From positions 62,001 through 126,000 of the forward strand of contig NZ_LMAU01000002.1 of NCBI RefSeq assembly GCF_001441535.1: a stretch of 64,000 nucleotides of DNA, written 5' to 3'. This document shows positions 47,777 to 58,357 of this stretch, one piece after another (the first letter of the stretch is position 1; every line of letters begins with the position of its first letter). A model generated the notes under the pieces. It was not told the origin of the DNA and ran no database searches. It saw nothing but the letters and a program-made list of their open reading frames with translations. The translations under genes and the position numbers were made by a program. This stretch comes from Tsuneonella troitsensis (GTDB taxonomy: Bacteria; Pseudomonadota; Alphaproteobacteria; Sphingomonadales; Sphingomonadaceae).

Positions 47777-47977
47777 TCAACGGCGGCGGCTACCCCAGCG
47801 AAACAGCAGTATTCCGATGACGACCGTGATCAGGCCGTAAAGCGCCCACTGCCGCTCGGCGAGCATGAAGCTTTCGGCCGGCCACATCACGAGACCGAGA
47901 CCCTGCAGCGCCCACAGGCCGCCCGACAGGACCAGTGCAACCCCGAAAACCTGGGCGAGCAGGCGCACCGCGCGCAT
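47777..47977 (-). CDS. Small two-helix membrane protein
   Basis: 66-aa protein with helices at about residues 6-30 and 43-60 and a basic C-terminus WGSRRR. Starts on the last base of the gltA stop and ends directly at the converging kinase gene. Likely translated with gltA. No family recognised. Confidence 0.55.
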   Translation of the reverse strand: MRAVRLLAQVFGVALVLSGGLWALQGLGLVMWPAESFMLAERQWALYGLITVVIGILLFRWGSRRR

Positions 47978-49263
47978 TAGCGCTTGTCCACCGGCACGTA
48001 ATCGCGCTCAGTCGGCCCGGTGTAGAGTTGGCGCGGGCGCCCGATCACCTGGCCGGGATCGGAAATCATCTCGTTCCATTGCGCGACCCAGCCGACAGTG
48101 CGAGCAAGGGCGAAGAGCGCGGTGAACATCGTCGTCGGGAATCCGATCGCCGAGAGAATGACGCCTGAATAGAAATCGACGTTGGGGAACAGCTTCTTCT
48201 CGATGAAGTAGTCGTCCTTGAGCGCCAGTTCCTCGAGCCGAAGCGCGGTTTCGAATAGCGGATCGTTGACCTTCAGTGCATCGAACACCTCGCGCACGGT
48301 CTTCTGCATCACGGTCGCGCGGGGATCGTAGTTCTTGTAGACCCGGTGGCCGAAGCCCATCAGGCGGAAGGGATCGTTCTTGTCCTTCGCGCGCTCGATG
48401 TAGTGCGGGATCTTGTCGGGAGTGCCGATCTCGCGGAGCATGTTCAGCGCCGCCTCGTTGGCTCCCCCGTGGGCAGGCCCCCAAAGGCATGCGATGCCCG
48501 CAGCGATGCAAGCGAAAGGATTCGCGCCCGAGGACCCTGCGAGACGCACGGTCGAGGTGGAGGCGTTCTGCTCGTGGTCGGCATGGAGGATGAAAATGCG
48601 GTCCATCGCCCGCTCTACCGCCGGCACGACCTCGTAAGGCTCGGCCGGAACGCCGAACGTCATGCGGAGGAAGTTGCCGGTGTAGCTCAGCGAATTGTCG
48701 GGATAGAGGAACGGCTGCCCCACCGAATACTTGAAGGCCATCGCTGCGATCGTCGGCATCTTGGCGATTAAGCGATGGCTAGCGATCTTGCGCTGCTCGG
48801 GGTCGGAAATGTCGGTGCTGTCATGATAAAAGGCGCTCAACGCACCCACGACGCCGCACATGATGGCCATCGGGTGCGCGTCACGACGGAAACCGCGGTA
48901 GAACGTGGCGAGCTGCTCGTGCAGCATAGTGTGGCGGCTGATCGTATACGTGAAATCGTCGAGCTCGTCCTTGGACGGCAGTTCGCCGTTCAGCAGTAGG
49001 TAGCTGACTTCCATGAAGCTGGAATGTTCGGCCAATTGGCCGATGGGGTAGCCTCGGTGCAGAAGCACGCCTTCATCGCCATCGATGTAGGTCAGTGCAC
49101 TTTCGCAACTGGCGGTCGATTTGTAACCCGGATCGTAGGTGAAAGCGCCCGTTTGACCGTACAGCTTGCGGATATCGATCACATCGGGACCGACGCTGCC
49201 TGCGAGGACCGGCAGGTCGATGCTCTTGTTGTCGTAAGTGAGCGTCGCCGCTTTGTCCGCCAT
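47977..49263 (-). CDS. gltA: Citrate synthase
   Basis: 428-aa type II (hexameric, NADH-sensitive type) citrate synthase that condenses oxaloacetate and acetyl-CoA, entry to the TCA cycle. The family signature [16 protein letters not shown] carries a catalytic His; [15 protein letters not shown] holds the second and the catalytic Asp is in the segment DFYSGVIL. The short N-terminal beta domain (about 50 residues) is present. gltX lies 11 bp upstream on the same strand. Confidence 0.96.
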   Translation of the reverse strand: MADKAATLTYDNKSIDLPVLAGSVGPDVIDIRKLYGQTGAFTYDPGYKSTASCESALTYIDGDEGVLLHRGYPIGQLAEHSSFMEVSYLLLNGELPSKDELDDFTYTISRHTMLHEQLATFYRGFRRDAHPMAIMCGVVGALSAFYHDSTDISDPEQRKIASHRLIAKMPTIAAMAFKYSVGQPFLYPDNSLSYTGNFLRMTFGVPAEPYEVVPAVERAMDRIFILHADHEQNASTSTVRLAGSSGANPFACIAAGIACLWGPAHGGANEAALNMLREIGTPDKIPHYIERAKDKNDPFRLMGFGHRVYKNYDPRATVMQKTVREVFDALKVNDPLFETALRLEELALKDDYFIEKKLFPNVDFYSGVILSAIGFPTTMFTALFALARTVGWVAQWNEMISDPGQVIGRPRQLYTGPTERDYVPVDKR

Positions 49264-49274
49264 GTCGGGTCTCC

Positions 49275-50696
49275 TTAGATTGTGGGGTCCGCGTCGGCCG
49301 ATGACGTCTGCGCGTCAAGCCGCGCAAGAGCCTCATCGCGGCCGAGCAGGGCCAGGACATCGAATATGCCGGGGGACGTCGTAGTCCCCGTCAGCGCAGC
49401 GCGCATCGGCTGCGCCAGCTTGCCGAGGCCCAGCCCCTGTTCCTCGGCGAATGACTTGAGATTGGCCTCGAGCGCCTCCACGGTCCAGTCGCTTTGACTG
49501 TGCAGGCGAGCAGAAATTTTTTCCAGTAGACCTCGGGCCTCGTCGGTCAGGAGGGCGGACGCCTTTTCGTCCATCGAAAGCGGACGCACCTTGAACAGGA
49601 ATGCCGCTCCTTCAGCGAGTTCGTGAAGATCCTTCGCACGCAGTTTCAGCTGCGGCATGGCTTCGGCAAGCAAGCTCTTATCCGCATTTGAACCGATCAG
49701 CGGGGCGACAAGACCTGCCAGTCGCGCATCGTCGGCTTCACGGATATAGTGTCCATTGAGGTTCAGAAGCTTCTTGATATCGAAACGGCTCGGGCTTCTC
49801 CCCACGCCCGACAGATCGAAGAGCTCAATCGCCTCTTCCCGGCTGATTTCCTCGCGGTCACCGTGGCCCCAGCCAAGACGCAACAGATAGTTGAAAACCG
49901 CCTCTGGAAGCAGGCCCATTTCGTCGCGGTAGGCATCGACGCCCACCGCTCCGTGTCGCTTGGAAAGCTTTGCGCCGTCAGCACCCAGGATCATGGGAAC
50001 GTGGGCATAGACCGGAACCGGCCAATCCATCGCCCTGAGGATGACGATCTGCCGAAAGGCGTTGTTGAGGTGGTCGTCGCCGCGGATCACGTGCGTCACA
50101 CCCATGTCGTGATCGTCGACCACGACCGCGAGCATGTAGGTCGGCGTGCCGTCGGAGCGAAGCAGTACGAAATCGTCCAGTTCGCTGTTCGCGACTGTGA
50201 CGGACCCCTGTACCTGATCGTCGATCGTGGTTTCGCCTTCGCGCGGTGCCTTGATGCGCACGACGTACGGTGCGTCGGCGGGCCAGGTCGCCGGGTCCGC
50301 GTCGCGCCACTCGCTGTCGATGCGAAAAGTGCGCCGCTCGGCCTGCGCCCGTGCGCGGCGATCCGCCAGTTCTTCGGCGGTCAGATAGCAGCGGTAGGCC
50401 GCGCCCTTTTCAAGCAGTTCGTGCGCCACTGCTGCGTGACGGTCCGATCTTGCGAATTGGAAGGTAGGAGCCTCGTCGCCCTCCAGACCCAGCCATCCCA
50501 GACCGTCGAAAATGGCTTCGATGGCAGGCTCGGTCGATCGGGCGCGGTCGGTGTCCTCGATGCGAAGCAGGTACTTGCCGCCATGATGGCGCGCGTAAAG
50601 CCAGTTGAACAGGGCAGTCCGCGCACCTCCGATGTGGAGGAATCCGGTGGGCGAGGGAGCAAAGCGGGTGACGACACCTGCGCTATCGCTTGCCAT
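49275..50696 (-). CDS. gltX: Glutamyl-tRNA synthetase
   Basis: 473-aa class I synthetase. HIGH motif as [13 protein letters not shown] (residues 19-31) and KMSKS-type loop as [11 protein letters not shown]. It lacks the GluQ-RS shortening, so it is the tRNA-charging enzyme; whether it also charges tRNA-Gln depends on the rest of the genome. Divergent from the ComEC-like gene with only 29 bp between starts. Confidence 0.95.
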   Translation of the reverse strand: MASDSAGVVTRFAPSPTGFLHIGGARTALFNWLYARHHGGKYLLRIEDTDRARSTEPAIEAIFDGLGWLGLEGDEAPTFQFARSDRHAAVAHELLEKGAAYRCYLTAEELADRRARAQAERRTFRIDSEWRDADPATWPADAPYVVRIKAPREGETTIDDQVQGSVTVANSELDDFVLLRSDGTPTYMLAVVVDDHDMGVTHVIRGDDHLNNAFRQIVILRAMDWPVPVYAHVPMILGADGAKLSKRHGAVGVDAYRDEMGLLPEAVFNYLLRLGWGHGDREEISREEAIELFDLSGVGRSPSRFDIKKLLNLNGHYIREADDARLAGLVAPLIGSNADKSLLAEAMPQLKLRAKDLHELAEGAAFLFKVRPLSMDEKASALLTDEARGLLEKISARLHSQSDWTVEALEANLKSFAEEQGLGLGKLAQPMRAALTGTTTSPGIFDVLALLGRDEALARLDAQTSSADADPTI

Positions 50697-50725
50697 CCGA
50701 ATTATCGTCCTTATCCAATGGTTTC

Positions 50726-52918
50726 ATGGCGACCCGTACAGTGCCGCTAGTGCCCCTGGAAGACGAGCTCGGGGAGGGCGACCGCGCGGTCGATGCTGCA
50801 CTGCAGCGGCCTTGGCGGAAGGCGGGCGCCTTGTCCAGAGGGCCGGAGTTGGCCGAGCGGTTTCTGGAAAGTGCCTCGTTCGATCGGGCGCCCTGGCTGA
50901 CCGTGGCGTTCGCCTGCGGCATCGCCGCGTGGTTCGTCTTGCCGAACCCGATTACGTGGATCTTGTGGCTCGGCGGTTGGCTCATGGCAGCGATAGGAGC
51001 CATCGCCATCTGGCGCGGCGATGAGGGCAGGAGTTACCTCCTGCGAGCGGCGGTGGCTGTCAGTTTGCTCGCTGCATTCGGTACGGCGCTAATCTGGACG
51101 CGCTCGGAGGTCGTCGGCGCAGTGCCTCTGGACCGGCCGCAAGTCGTCTGGATCGAGGGTCGCGTTCTGGCGCGTGAGGATCGCCCGGCAGAGAACCGGG
51201 TGCGCCTTACGCTCGCCTATCGGGATGCCGATGCCGGGATGGCGCGCAAGGTGCGCGTAAATGTCGATCCCGCTCGGCTCGGGCCCGGAACCGACGAGAG
51301 CGCACTCGTGCGCTTACGGGCCAGATTGATGCCGCCCGGTTCGCCGATGGTCCCGGGGGCCTATGATTTTGCCCGCACGGCGTGGTTTGCGGGGCTTTCC
51401 GCCACCGGCAGTGTCATCGGCGACGTCGAGACCCTCGAGTCGGCCCGCCAAGGCGGAACGATCGCGCGGGCGCAGCGATCATTGTCGGCGCACGTCCACG
51501 CTCGATTGGACGGAGCGCCCGGCGCTATCGCCTCCGCTTTCGCCAGCGGTGACCGCGGGGGAATCTCGTCGGCCGACGAAGAGGCTATGCGCGATTCCGG
51601 CCTCACCCATCTGCTGTCGATCAGCGGGGTTCACGTCAGCGCGGTCATCGCGGCCGCGTATCTGCTCGCCACCCGGTTGCTGGCGTTGTGGCCGTGGCTG
51701 GTCCTGAGGGTTCGGCTGCCGCTGGTCGGCGCGGCGGTGGCCGCTGCTACGGGGGTGGGATATACCTTGTTGACGGGGGCCGAGGTGCCGACGGTGCGAA
51801 GCTGCATCGGTTCGCTGTTGGTGCTCATCGCCCTCGCGCTGGGCCGCGAACCGCTTTCGATGCGGATGGTCGCAACCGCGGCATTCGCAGTCCTGCTGGT
51901 CTGGCCCGAGGCTGTCGTCGGCCCCAGCTTCCAGATGAGCTTCGCCGCCGTGACTGCGATTGTCGCACTGTACGAAGCGGGGCCGGTTCGCACGTTCCTC
52001 GCCCCGCGCGAGGAAAGCTGGTTGGCGCGCCTGGGGAGACGCGGCGCGATGCTGCTTTTGACAGGAATCGTGATCGAACTCGCGCTGATGCCGATCGTGT
52101 TGTTCCACTTCCATCGCGCCGGTTTCTACGGTGCGCTTGCCAACGTCGTCGCCATTCCGCTGGTGACGTTCGTTTCCATGCCGCTCATCGCGCTCGCACT
52201 TTTCCTCGATCTTGCCGGAGCCGGCGCGCCGGCGTGGTGGTTGGCCGGCCAATCGCTCGAATTGCTGCTCGGCATCGCTCATTTCACCGCGGATCAGCCC
52301 GGCGCGGTCAAGTTGATGCCGCAGATGGGTTGGGGCACGTTTGCCCTGTTCGTCGCTGGCGGGGCGTGGCTGGCGCTCTGGCACGGCAAGATGCGACTGT
52401 TGGGATTTGCGCCTGCGGTCGTCGCTGCAGGTCTGCTTTTGACTACACCGACGCCCGATGTCCTCGTCAGCGGTGACGGCCGACACGTGGGTATCGTGGG
52501 TGAGGGCCCACGGTTATTGGTCTTGCGCGAGGGGCGAAGCGAATTCGCGCGCGACAACCTGCTGGAACTGGCCGGGCTCGAAGGCGATCCCGTGTCGCTG
52601 GAGCGTTGGCCGGGCGCCGAATGCAGCAAGGATTTCTGTTCTCTCGTGGTCGAGCGCGGCGGGCATCCTTGGACGCTCCTCCTGGCACGGAGCCGATCGC
52701 GGATCGAGGAGCGTGCGCTTGCCGCAGCGTGCGAGCGGAGCGACGTGGTTATTGCGGATCGCTTCCTGCCGCGCAGCTGTCGCCCGCGCTGGCTCAAGGC
52801 CGATCGGAGCTATCTTCAAGAGAGCGGCGGCCTTGCCCTCGATCTGTCGAAGCAGCGAGTGAACGCGGTTGCCGATACGCAGGGTGCGCATCCGTGGTGG
52901 ACCGGGCGGGGGCGTTAG
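50726..52918 (+). CDS. ComEC/Rec2 family DNA-uptake channel protein
   Basis: 730-aa polytopic membrane protein. An N-terminal DUF4131-like region with two or three helices and an OB-like loop precedes the competence domain, identified by MRDSGLTHLLSISGVHVSAV and a following run of about ten helices. The C-terminal 150 residues after the last helix show only a remnant of the metallo-beta-lactamase-like domain (VLVSGDGRHVGIV): no HxHxDH metal motif. ATG 50726 was chosen over TTG 50690, which would overlap the gltX start. It converges with lexA, 34 bp apart. Confidence 0.85.
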   Translation: MATRTVPLVPLEDELGEGDRAVDAALQRPWRKAGALSRGPELAERFLESASFDRAPWLTVAFACGIAAWFVLPNPITWILWLGGWLMAAIGAIAIWRGDEGRSYLLRAAVAVSLLAAFGTALIWTRSEVVGAVPLDRPQVVWIEGRVLAREDRPAENRVRLTLAYRDADAGMARKVRVNVDPARLGPGTDESALVRLRARLMPPGSPMVPGAYDFARTAWFAGLSATGSVIGDVETLESARQGGTIARAQRSLSAHVHARLDGAPGAIASAFASGDRGGISSADEEAMRDSGLTHLLSISGVHVSAVIAAAYLLATRLLALWPWLVLRVRLPLVGAAVAAATGVGYTLLTGAEVPTVRSCIGSLLVLIALALGREPLSMRMVATAAFAVLLVWPEAVVGPSFQMSFAAVTAIVALYEAGPVRTFLAPREESWLARLGRRGAMLLLTGIVIELALMPIVLFHFHRAGFYGALANVVAIPLVTFVSMPLIALALFLDLAGAGAPAWWLAGQSLELLLGIAHFTADQPGAVKLMPQMGWGTFALFVAGGAWLALWHGKMRLLGFAPAVVAAGLLLTTPTPDVLVSGDGRHVGIVGEGPRLLVLREGRSEFARDNLLELAGLEGDPVSLERWPGAECSKDFCSLVVERGGHPWTLLLARSRSRIEERALAAACERSDVVIADRFLPRSCRPRWLKADRSYLQESGGLALDLSKQRVNAVADTQGAHPWWTGRGR

Positions 52919-52952
52919 GCGATCAGTCCCAACCCCCCCGATACCGCGAAAC

Positions 52953-53651
52953 TCAATGATAGCGTCGCAGAAGCCCCGCGAGTTTGCCCTGAACCTTCAC
53001 TTCGTTCGCGCGGTAGAGCTGGGGTTCGTACGCGCCGTTTGCCGGGTCAAGACGGATCATGCCGTCCTGGCGACGGAGATACTTTAGGGTCGCCTCCTCG
53101 TCGCGGACCAGCGCGACTACGATCTCGCCATCCCTGGCCACGTCCGTTCGCTTCACGAGCGCGAAATCGCCGTCGAAAATCCCCGCTTCGATCATGGAAT
53201 CGCCCGAGACTTCGAGCGCATAATGCTCGCCTGGCCCCAGCAGTGCGGCGGGGACGGGAAGCGTGCTTTGCCCTTCGAGCGCCTCGATCGGCATGCCTGC
53301 TGCGATCCGGCCGTGCAGCGGAAGCTCCACCACATCGTTGGCGGGCTCTCGACGAGCCACCGCCGGAGCACGAAGGGGAACGACGTTGTCACCGGTACGG
53401 GCGTCGGCAGTCCGTGCGCGCGGCGCAGCAACCGAATCCTCGGGCTGACGGATCACCTCGAGTGCGCGGGCCCGATTGGGCAGGCGCCGAATGAAGCCGC
53501 GCTCCTCAAGTGCGGAGATCAGCCGGTGAACGCCCGACTTGCTCTTGAGGTCGATCGCCTCCTTCATTTCCTCGAAGGACGGGGAAATGCCGCTATCCTC
53601 GAGCCGCACGGTGATGAACTGGAGGAGCTCTCGCTGCTTGGCCGTAAGCAT
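52953..53651 (-). CDS. lexA: LexA repressor
   Basis: 232-aa SOS repressor. N-terminal winged helix (residues 1-65: [19 protein letters not shown] ... [16 protein letters not shown]), then a flexible linker about 40 residues long, then the self-cleaving domain with the Ala118-Gly119 scissile site in GRIAAGMP, nucleophile Ser152 (SGDSMIEAG) and general base Lys190 (EATLKYLRR). An SOS box lies 34 bp upstream, so autoregulation is expected. Confidence 0.97.
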   Translation of the reverse strand: MLTAKQRELLQFITVRLEDSGISPSFEEMKEAIDLKSKSGVHRLISALEERGFIRRLPNRARALEVIRQPEDSVAAPRARTADARTGDNVVPLRAPAVARREPANDVVELPLHGRIAAGMPIEALEGQSTLPVPAALLGPGEHYALEVSGDSMIEAGIFDGDFALVKRTDVARDGEIVVALVRDEEATLKYLRRQDGMIRLDPANGAYEPQLYRANEVKVQGKLAGLLRRYH

Positions 53652-53684
53652 CGGACCGTTTCCCTGACAAGCGTTCCAATTCGG

Positions 53685-53699
53685 GAACGAACGCGGAAC
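53685..53699 (-). promoter_or_regulatory. SOS (LexA) box of lexA
   Basis: On the lexA strand GTTC-N7-GTTC (plus strand GAAC at 53685-53688 and 53696-53699), the alphaproteobacterial LexA operator. A third GAAC at 53689-53692 lies inside the spacer. Distance and orientation fit autorepression of lexA. Confidence 0.85.
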
Positions 53700-53736
53700 A
53701 ATTAGGAAACTTGGGCCTTCCCGTCAACCCGCTTCC

Positions 53737-53779
53737 GCATCAGGCGAAGCGCGCCAGCGCATCAGGCGAAGCGCGCCAG
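53737..53779. repeat. 22-bp tandem duplication at the moaC end
   Basis: A 21-bp unit occurs at 53737-53757 and 53759-53779 (period 22). In the gene direction the first copy is read in one frame and the second in another, and the second copy supplies the TGA stop of moaC. Confidence 0.8.
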
Positions 53780-54234
53780 TCGCCCGACTTGCCACCGGTC
53801 TTCGCTATCAACCGAACGCCTTCGATGACCATCCCCTTGTCGAGCGCCTTGGCCATGTCGTAGATCGTCAACAGCGCGATGGAAGTCGCTGTCATCGCTT
53901 CCATTTCCACGCCCGTTCGCCCGGTGAGCGAAGCAGTCGCGTGCACCTCAATCCCCGCGTCGACGAATGCGAAGTCCACCGTGACCGCATCGAGCGACAG
54001 CGGATGGCAGAGCGGGATAAGTTCGGCGGTCTTCTTCGCCGCCATGATCCCCGCGATTCGCGCCGCCGCCAGAACGTCGCCCTTGGGGCCGCTGCCATCG
54101 CGGATGGCCGAAAGAGCCGCGCCATTCATCCGGATCGAACCGGCAGCAACCGCCGTTCGCGCTGTCTCCGCCTTTGTGCCGACATCGACCATCCGCGCCG
54201 CGCCCGTCTCATCGAGGTGCGAAAGCCCCGTCAC
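53740..54234 (-). CDS. moaC: Cyclic pyranopterin monophosphate synthase (MoaC)
   Basis: 164-aa enzyme of molybdenum cofactor synthesis, acting after MoaA. Motifs: [46 protein letters not shown] and GGKSGDW at the C-terminus. GTG 54234 is the start, overlapping the trpC stop as GTGA, which gives normal family length; longer upstream reading is the trpC sequence. The last residues are encoded by a 22-bp tandem duplication. moeA, often next, is absent here. Confidence 0.93.
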   Translation of the reverse strand: MTGLSHLDETGAARMVDVGTKAETARTAVAAGSIRMNGAALSAIRDGSGPKGDVLAAARIAGIMAAKKTAELIPLCHPLSLDAVTVDFAFVDAGIEVHATASLTGRTGVEMEAMTATSIALLTIYDMAKALDKGMVIEGVRLIAKTGGKSGDWRASPDALARFA

Positions 54235-55016
54235 GAACCGAGTAACGCGCGCGTTGCGCCCTCGACATCGTCCTGTCGCATGAGGCTTTCGCCGACGAGA
54301 AAAGTTCGCACCCCGGACCGCGCCAGGCGGTCGCAATCCGCCAGGCTGTTGATCCCGCTCTCGCCCACCAGGATCGATCCTTCCGGGGCAAGGGGGGCGA
54401 GTCGCTCGGTTGTCGCGAGGTCGGTGCGAAAGGTCTTGAGATCGCGGTTGTTGACCCCGATCAGGCGCGAACGAAGCCGGCTTGCACGCTCCAGCTCGGC
54501 TTCGTCGTGCACCTCGACGAGCACATCCATGCCTCTGTCGAGCGCGGCCGCCTCGATCTCGGCCATCACGCCGTCGTCGAGGGCCGCGACGATAATCAGG
54601 ATCGCATCGGCCCCGATCGCGCGGGCTTCGGCGACCTGCCAGGGATCGATCATGAAATCCTTGCGCAACACGGGCAGCGAACAGGCACGCCGGGCGTCCG
54701 CGAGATAGTCTTCATGGCCCTGGAAATAGGGCGCATCGGTCAAGACCGACAAGCACGCCGCGCCGCCGCGCTCATAAGCCACCGCGTGCTCGGCAGGACG
54801 AAAGTCGGCTCGGATCAATCCCTTGGACGGCGAAGCTTTCTTGATTTCTGCGATGAGCGCATAGCCGCCGACGGCCTTTCGCTCGAGTGCTGCGCGGAAG
54901 CCCCGCGGTGCCGATTGTTCGGCCGCGGCCCGGTCGAGATCGCCTACCGTCGCAAACGCCTTTCGAGCGGCGACCTCTTCGCGCTTCGTCGCGCAGATTT
55001 CTTCGAGCTTGTTCAT
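54231..55016 (-). CDS. trpC: Indole-3-glycerol phosphate synthase
   Basis: 261-aa TIM-barrel enzyme closing the indole ring from CdRP. Seen: [12 protein letters not shown] with the catalytic Lys, [13 protein letters not shown] with the second Lys, GVNNRDL and VGESGINS phosphate site. Monofunctional, not fused to TrpF. Overlaps trpD (ATGA) and moaC (GTGA). Confidence 0.96.
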   Translation of the reverse strand: MNKLEEICATKREEVAARKAFATVGDLDRAAAEQSAPRGFRAALERKAVGGYALIAEIKKASPSKGLIRADFRPAEHAVAYERGGAACLSVLTDAPYFQGHEDYLADARRACSLPVLRKDFMIDPWQVAEARAIGADAILIIVAALDDGVMAEIEAAALDRGMDVLVEVHDEAELERASRLRSRLIGVNNRDLKTFRTDLATTERLAPLAPEGSILVGESGINSLADCDRLARSGVRTFLVGESLMRQDDVEGATRALLGS

Positions 55017-56005
55017 CGGGCCAGGTCGATCCAGCGTGCCAGGAGCGCTTCGGCCGCACCGGAATCCAGTGCTTCGGCGGCCAGCACGGCTCCTTCGGCA
55101 TAATCGGCGGCACTGCCGGCGATCATCAGCGCGGCGCCCGCGTTGAACAGCACCGCGTCGCGATAGGGTCCCGGCGCGCCCATGAGCAGCGCCTTCAGCG
55201 CCTTGGCGTTATGTGCCGCGTCGCCGCCGCGGATAGCCTCGATCGGGGCGGTCGGGAGCCCTGCGTCCGCGGCGCGAGCACGGCGCATCTCCCATTCGTG
55301 GCCGCGCACTTCGGCAACCTCGTTACCGCCGGCGAGGCTCAGTTCGTCCAGCCCCTCGTCGCCCGAGACGATCAGCGTCCGTTCACTGCCCAGGCGAGCC
55401 TTCGCTTCGGCGTAGATCGGCACATAGGCCGGGCGCGCGATGCCGATCAGTTGGCGCGTCACGCCCGCCGGGTTCGACAGCGGCCCCATCAGGTTGAAGA
55501 TCGTGCGACGACCGAGCCGCTGACGGATGGGCTGAATGCGGCCCATCGCCGGATGGTGGTTCTTCGCGAAGAGGAAGCAGATGCCGATGTCGGCAAGGGT
55601 CTTTTCGGCAGTCCGCCCTGCGGCTTCCATGTCGAGACCCAGCGCTTCGAGCGTATCGGCTGCACCGGCCTTGCTGCTCGCGGCCCGGTTGCCGTGCTTG
55701 GCGACCGGCACGCCCGCCGCGGCAACCACCAGGCTGACGGCGGTCGATACGTTGAGGGTATGGTGACCGTCGCCGCCGGTCCCGCAAACGTCGATCGCGC
55801 ACTCGGGGGCATCGACCGGGATCAGGCGGGCACGCAAAGCCCGTGCAGCGCCCGCGATCTCGTCGGCGGTCTCTCCACGGTCGGACAAGTCGCACAGGAA
55901 GCGCGCGATTTCCTCGTCGCTCGTGTCGCCGTCGAGGATGGCGCCGAATACCTTTTCGGCGGTTGCCTCGTCCAGATGGGGCTCGGCCTCTGGGAGAACC
56001 TTCAT
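55013..56005 (-). CDS. trpD: Anthranilate phosphoribosyltransferase
   Basis: 330-aa enzyme transferring phosphoribose to anthranilate. The PRPP-binding [15 protein letters not shown] near residue 75 and [15 protein letters not shown] are intact. Overlaps trpG and trpC by 4 bp each, indicating coupled translation. Confidence 0.96.
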   Translation of the reverse strand: MKVLPEAEPHLDEATAEKVFGAILDGDTSDEEIARFLCDLSDRGETADEIAGAARALRARLIPVDAPECAIDVCGTGGDGHHTLNVSTAVSLVVAAAGVPVAKHGNRAASSKAGAADTLEALGLDMEAAGRTAEKTLADIGICFLFAKNHHPAMGRIQPIRQRLGRRTIFNLMGPLSNPAGVTRQLIGIARPAYVPIYAEAKARLGSERTLIVSGDEGLDELSLAGGNEVAEVRGHEWEMRRARAADAGLPTAPIEAIRGGDAAHNAKALKALLMGAPGPYRDAVLFNAGAALMIAGSAADYAEGAVLAAEALDSGAAEALLARWIDLAR

Positions 56006-56586
56006 GCAGTAATCGCCGCTTCGATGCCGCAGATCGCGAGAAAATTGGCCAGCAGGTCGTGGCCGTGTTCCGTCGCGATGCTCTCGGGATGGAACTGCAC
56101 ACCGTGGATCGGCAGTTCGCCGTGGCGGAAGCCCATGACGTGCGCATCGTCGGCCGTGGCATTGACGACCAAGGTATCGGGAACGCCCTCGACCACGAGC
56201 GAGTGATAGCGGGTCGCGACGAATGGCGAGGGCAGTCCGGCGAACACGCCCGTGCCATCGTGGCTAACCGGCGAGGTCTTGCCGTGCATCAGGCCGCCCC
56301 GAACCACGCGTCCGCCGAAATACTGCCCGATCGCCTGGTGGCCTAGGCACACGCCCAACAACGGGCGACCCGCATCGGCGCAGGCGGCGACGAGATCCAG
56401 GCTGATCCCCGCTTCGTTCGGCGTGCAAGGGCCGGGACTGATCAGGAACCCCTTTGCGTTGGTGCGTAACGCCTCCGCCGCGCTCAACGCGTCGTTGCGT
56501 TCCACACGCACATCCGCGCCCAGTTCCATCAGGTAATGGACCAGGTTGAAGGTGAAGCTGTCGTAGTTGTCGACGACGAGAATCAT
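56002..56586 (-). CDS. trpG: Anthranilate synthase glutamine amidotransferase component
   Basis: 194-aa class I amidotransferase supplying ammonia to TrpE. Catalytic Cys in GVCLGHQAIGQ near residue 79 and the His/Glu pair in QFHPESIATEHG. Start ATG 56586, overlapping the proline iminopeptidase stop by 4 bp. It may also serve 4-amino-4-deoxychorismate synthase, as in other bacteria with a single amidotransferase. Confidence 0.95.
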   Translation of the reverse strand: MILVVDNYDSFTFNLVHYLMELGADVRVERNDALSAAEALRTNAKGFLISPGPCTPNEAGISLDLVAACADAGRPLLGVCLGHQAIGQYFGGRVVRGGLMHGKTSPVSHDGTGVFAGLPSPFVATRYHSLVVEGVPDTLVVNATADDAHVMGFRHGELPIHGVQFHPESIATEHGHDLLANFLAICGIEAAITA

Positions 56587-57542
56587 CTTGCGACCGTAGC
56601 AAAGCGGTCGGTCGCGCGCACCAGCCCGTCCGTGATCCCGGGCTCGGTGAACAGGTGACCGCCATCGGGGACGATCTGCAAGTCGACTTCCGGCCACGCC
56701 TTTTGCAGTGCCCAAGCGGCAGCGGGCGGCGTGCAGCAATCATGTCGACCCTGTACGATTACGCCCGGAATACCGCGCAACCGATCGGCATCGCGCAGAA
56801 GCTGGCCGTCATCGAGCCAGCACTTGTGGCGAAAGTAATGCGTTTCGATCCGTGCCGTCGCGACCGCATTGTCGCCTTCGGCCATGTGATCGATAGTGTC
56901 GTCCTCGGGCAGAAGGGTCACGGTCACGCCTTCCCAGCGGTTCCAAGCGCGTGCTGCCGCGCGGCGCACAGCAGGGTCGGGGTCGTCGAGCAGGTCGATA
57001 TATGTCTGCAGCAGGTCGCCGTCGCTGCGTTCCCGCGCGTGAGCGACGAACGCCTCCCACTCCTCGGGGTAGAGCTCGCTTGCTCCATAGGCGTACAGCC
57101 AGTCGAGTTCGCTTTGCCCGCACAGGAATATACCGCGCAGGATGAGTTCGCTGACGCGCTCCGGGTGGGTCTGGGCGTATGACAGGGCCAGGGTCGAACC
57201 CCAGCTACCGCCGAACACCTGCCACTTCTCGTGACCGCACATAATGCGCAACCGCTCGATATCGGCGACGATGTCCCAGGTCGTATTCGCCTCGAGACTG
57301 GCGAAAGGGGTCGAGCGTCCGCAACCGCGCTGGTCGAACAGCAGCACGTCGTAGCACGTAGGATCCCACTGGCGGCGATGATTGGCGCTGCAGCCGGCGC
57401 CGGGTCCGCCATGGAGCATCACCGCGGGCTTTGCACCCGGAGTGCCGACACGCTCCCAGTAAAGCGAATGCCCATCGCCGACGTCGAGCATGCCGTTCTC
57501 GTAAGGCTCGATCTCGGGATACAGCGTGCGGCGATCGGTCAC
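56583..57542 (-). CDS. pip: Proline iminopeptidase
   Basis: 319-aa alpha/beta hydrolase removing N-terminal proline from peptides (family S33). Oxyanion motif MLHGGPGAGCS, nucleophile in FGGSWGSTLAL, catalytic Asp in GRHDCCTPP and His in PDGGHLF. Start GTG 57542 overlaps the upstream stop (GTGA). Its place between two trp genes is unusual. Confidence 0.9.
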   Translation of the reverse strand: MTDRRTLYPEIEPYENGMLDVGDGHSLYWERVGTPGAKPAVMLHGGPGAGCSANHRRQWDPTCYDVLLFDQRGCGRSTPFASLEANTTWDIVADIERLRIMCGHEKWQVFGGSWGSTLALSYAQTHPERVSELILRGIFLCGQSELDWLYAYGASELYPEEWEAFVAHARERSDGDLLQTYIDLLDDPDPAVRRAAARAWNRWEGVTVTLLPEDDTIDHMAEGDNAVATARIETHYFRHKCWLDDGQLLRDADRLRGIPGVIVQGRHDCCTPPAAAWALQKAWPEVDLQIVPDGGHLFTEPGITDGLVRATDRFATVAR

Positions 57543-58357
57543 CGGGTCTTCTCCTGAACCACTATCATGGGTCCGATGGGCGCGCGTGCATCCATGCGAT
57601 CGCGCGCCGGGTCCCACAGCGCGGAGACCGAGCCATCGAGATACAGCGCCTCGGGCGTCTTCAGAACGTCGCGGAAATACCGGGCCAGCTTGCCGAAGCT
57701 GACCGGTCCTTCGCTGATCACGAAGTGGGCGCGGCCATTGCCATCGACACCGACACCATTGCGGATCGTCCTGCTGGGGCCATCCTCGGTGATCTCGGGA
57801 TGCAGCTTGCCGCCGACGAGCAGCATCGGCCCGCTCTGGGTGCCGAACTGCGGCCGATCGCCGATCTGGGAATAGAAGGCGTCGGCAGCCATGACGCGCC
57901 ACTTTCCTCCGGTCCCGAAGAAGACGCCGTTTGGCTTCATGTGGAAGTTGCCGGCACCGTCGTTGCGGTTGAGCTCCTTCAGACGCTCGCCATCCTTGAC
58001 GTAATAGCCGATCGGTTTGCCGTCGCCGTCGAACATCCCGCCGTTCATGGCAAAGGCGACGCGCTTCGCATCGTCGGGAGCAGCATTCGCGTAAGCCTCG
58101 AACCCGCGGTGCGGTGGGCTACCGAGCATGGTGGTGATCGCGTGATCGGCCGGGTCCGCGGTGCAGTGCGTGAACTGCGAACCGTCGAAGGTCACGGTCT
58201 CGCACGCGGAATCGATATCGGGGGTCGGGCTGGGCGAGGGCGCGGCGGCCACCTCCGCGTCCGGGTTCTCGAGGTCGATCCGCGTGACCGGGTCGCCGCC
58301 GGCTTGCGGACTGCAGGCGGATACCAGCGCGACGAACGGAAGCAGCAGCCGCTTCAC
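57539..58357 (-). CDS. Phosphodiester glycosidase family (DUF2233) lipoprotein
   Basis: 272-aa exported protein, N-terminus MKRLLLPFVALVSACS with a lipobox-like end. The family core is seen in FAMNGGMFDGDGKPIGYYVKDG (split), SGPMLLVGGK, SRTIRNGVGV and LYLDGSVSALW. The family contains the uncovering enzyme and bacterial envelope glycosidases. Start GTG 58357 overlaps the trpE stop (GTGA). Substrate unknown. Confidence 0.82.
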   Translation of the reverse strand: MKRLLLPFVALVSACSPQAGGDPVTRIDLENPDAEVAAAPSPSPTPDIDSACETVTFDGSQFTHCTADPADHAITTMLGSPPHRGFEAYANAAPDDAKRVAFAMNGGMFDGDGKPIGYYVKDGERLKELNRNDGAGNFHMKPNGVFFGTGGKWRVMAADAFYSQIGDRPQFGTQSGPMLLVGGKLHPEITEDGPSRTIRNGVGVDGNGRAHFVISEGPVSFGKLARYFRDVLKTPEALYLDGSVSALWDPARDRMDARAPIGPMIVVQEKTR

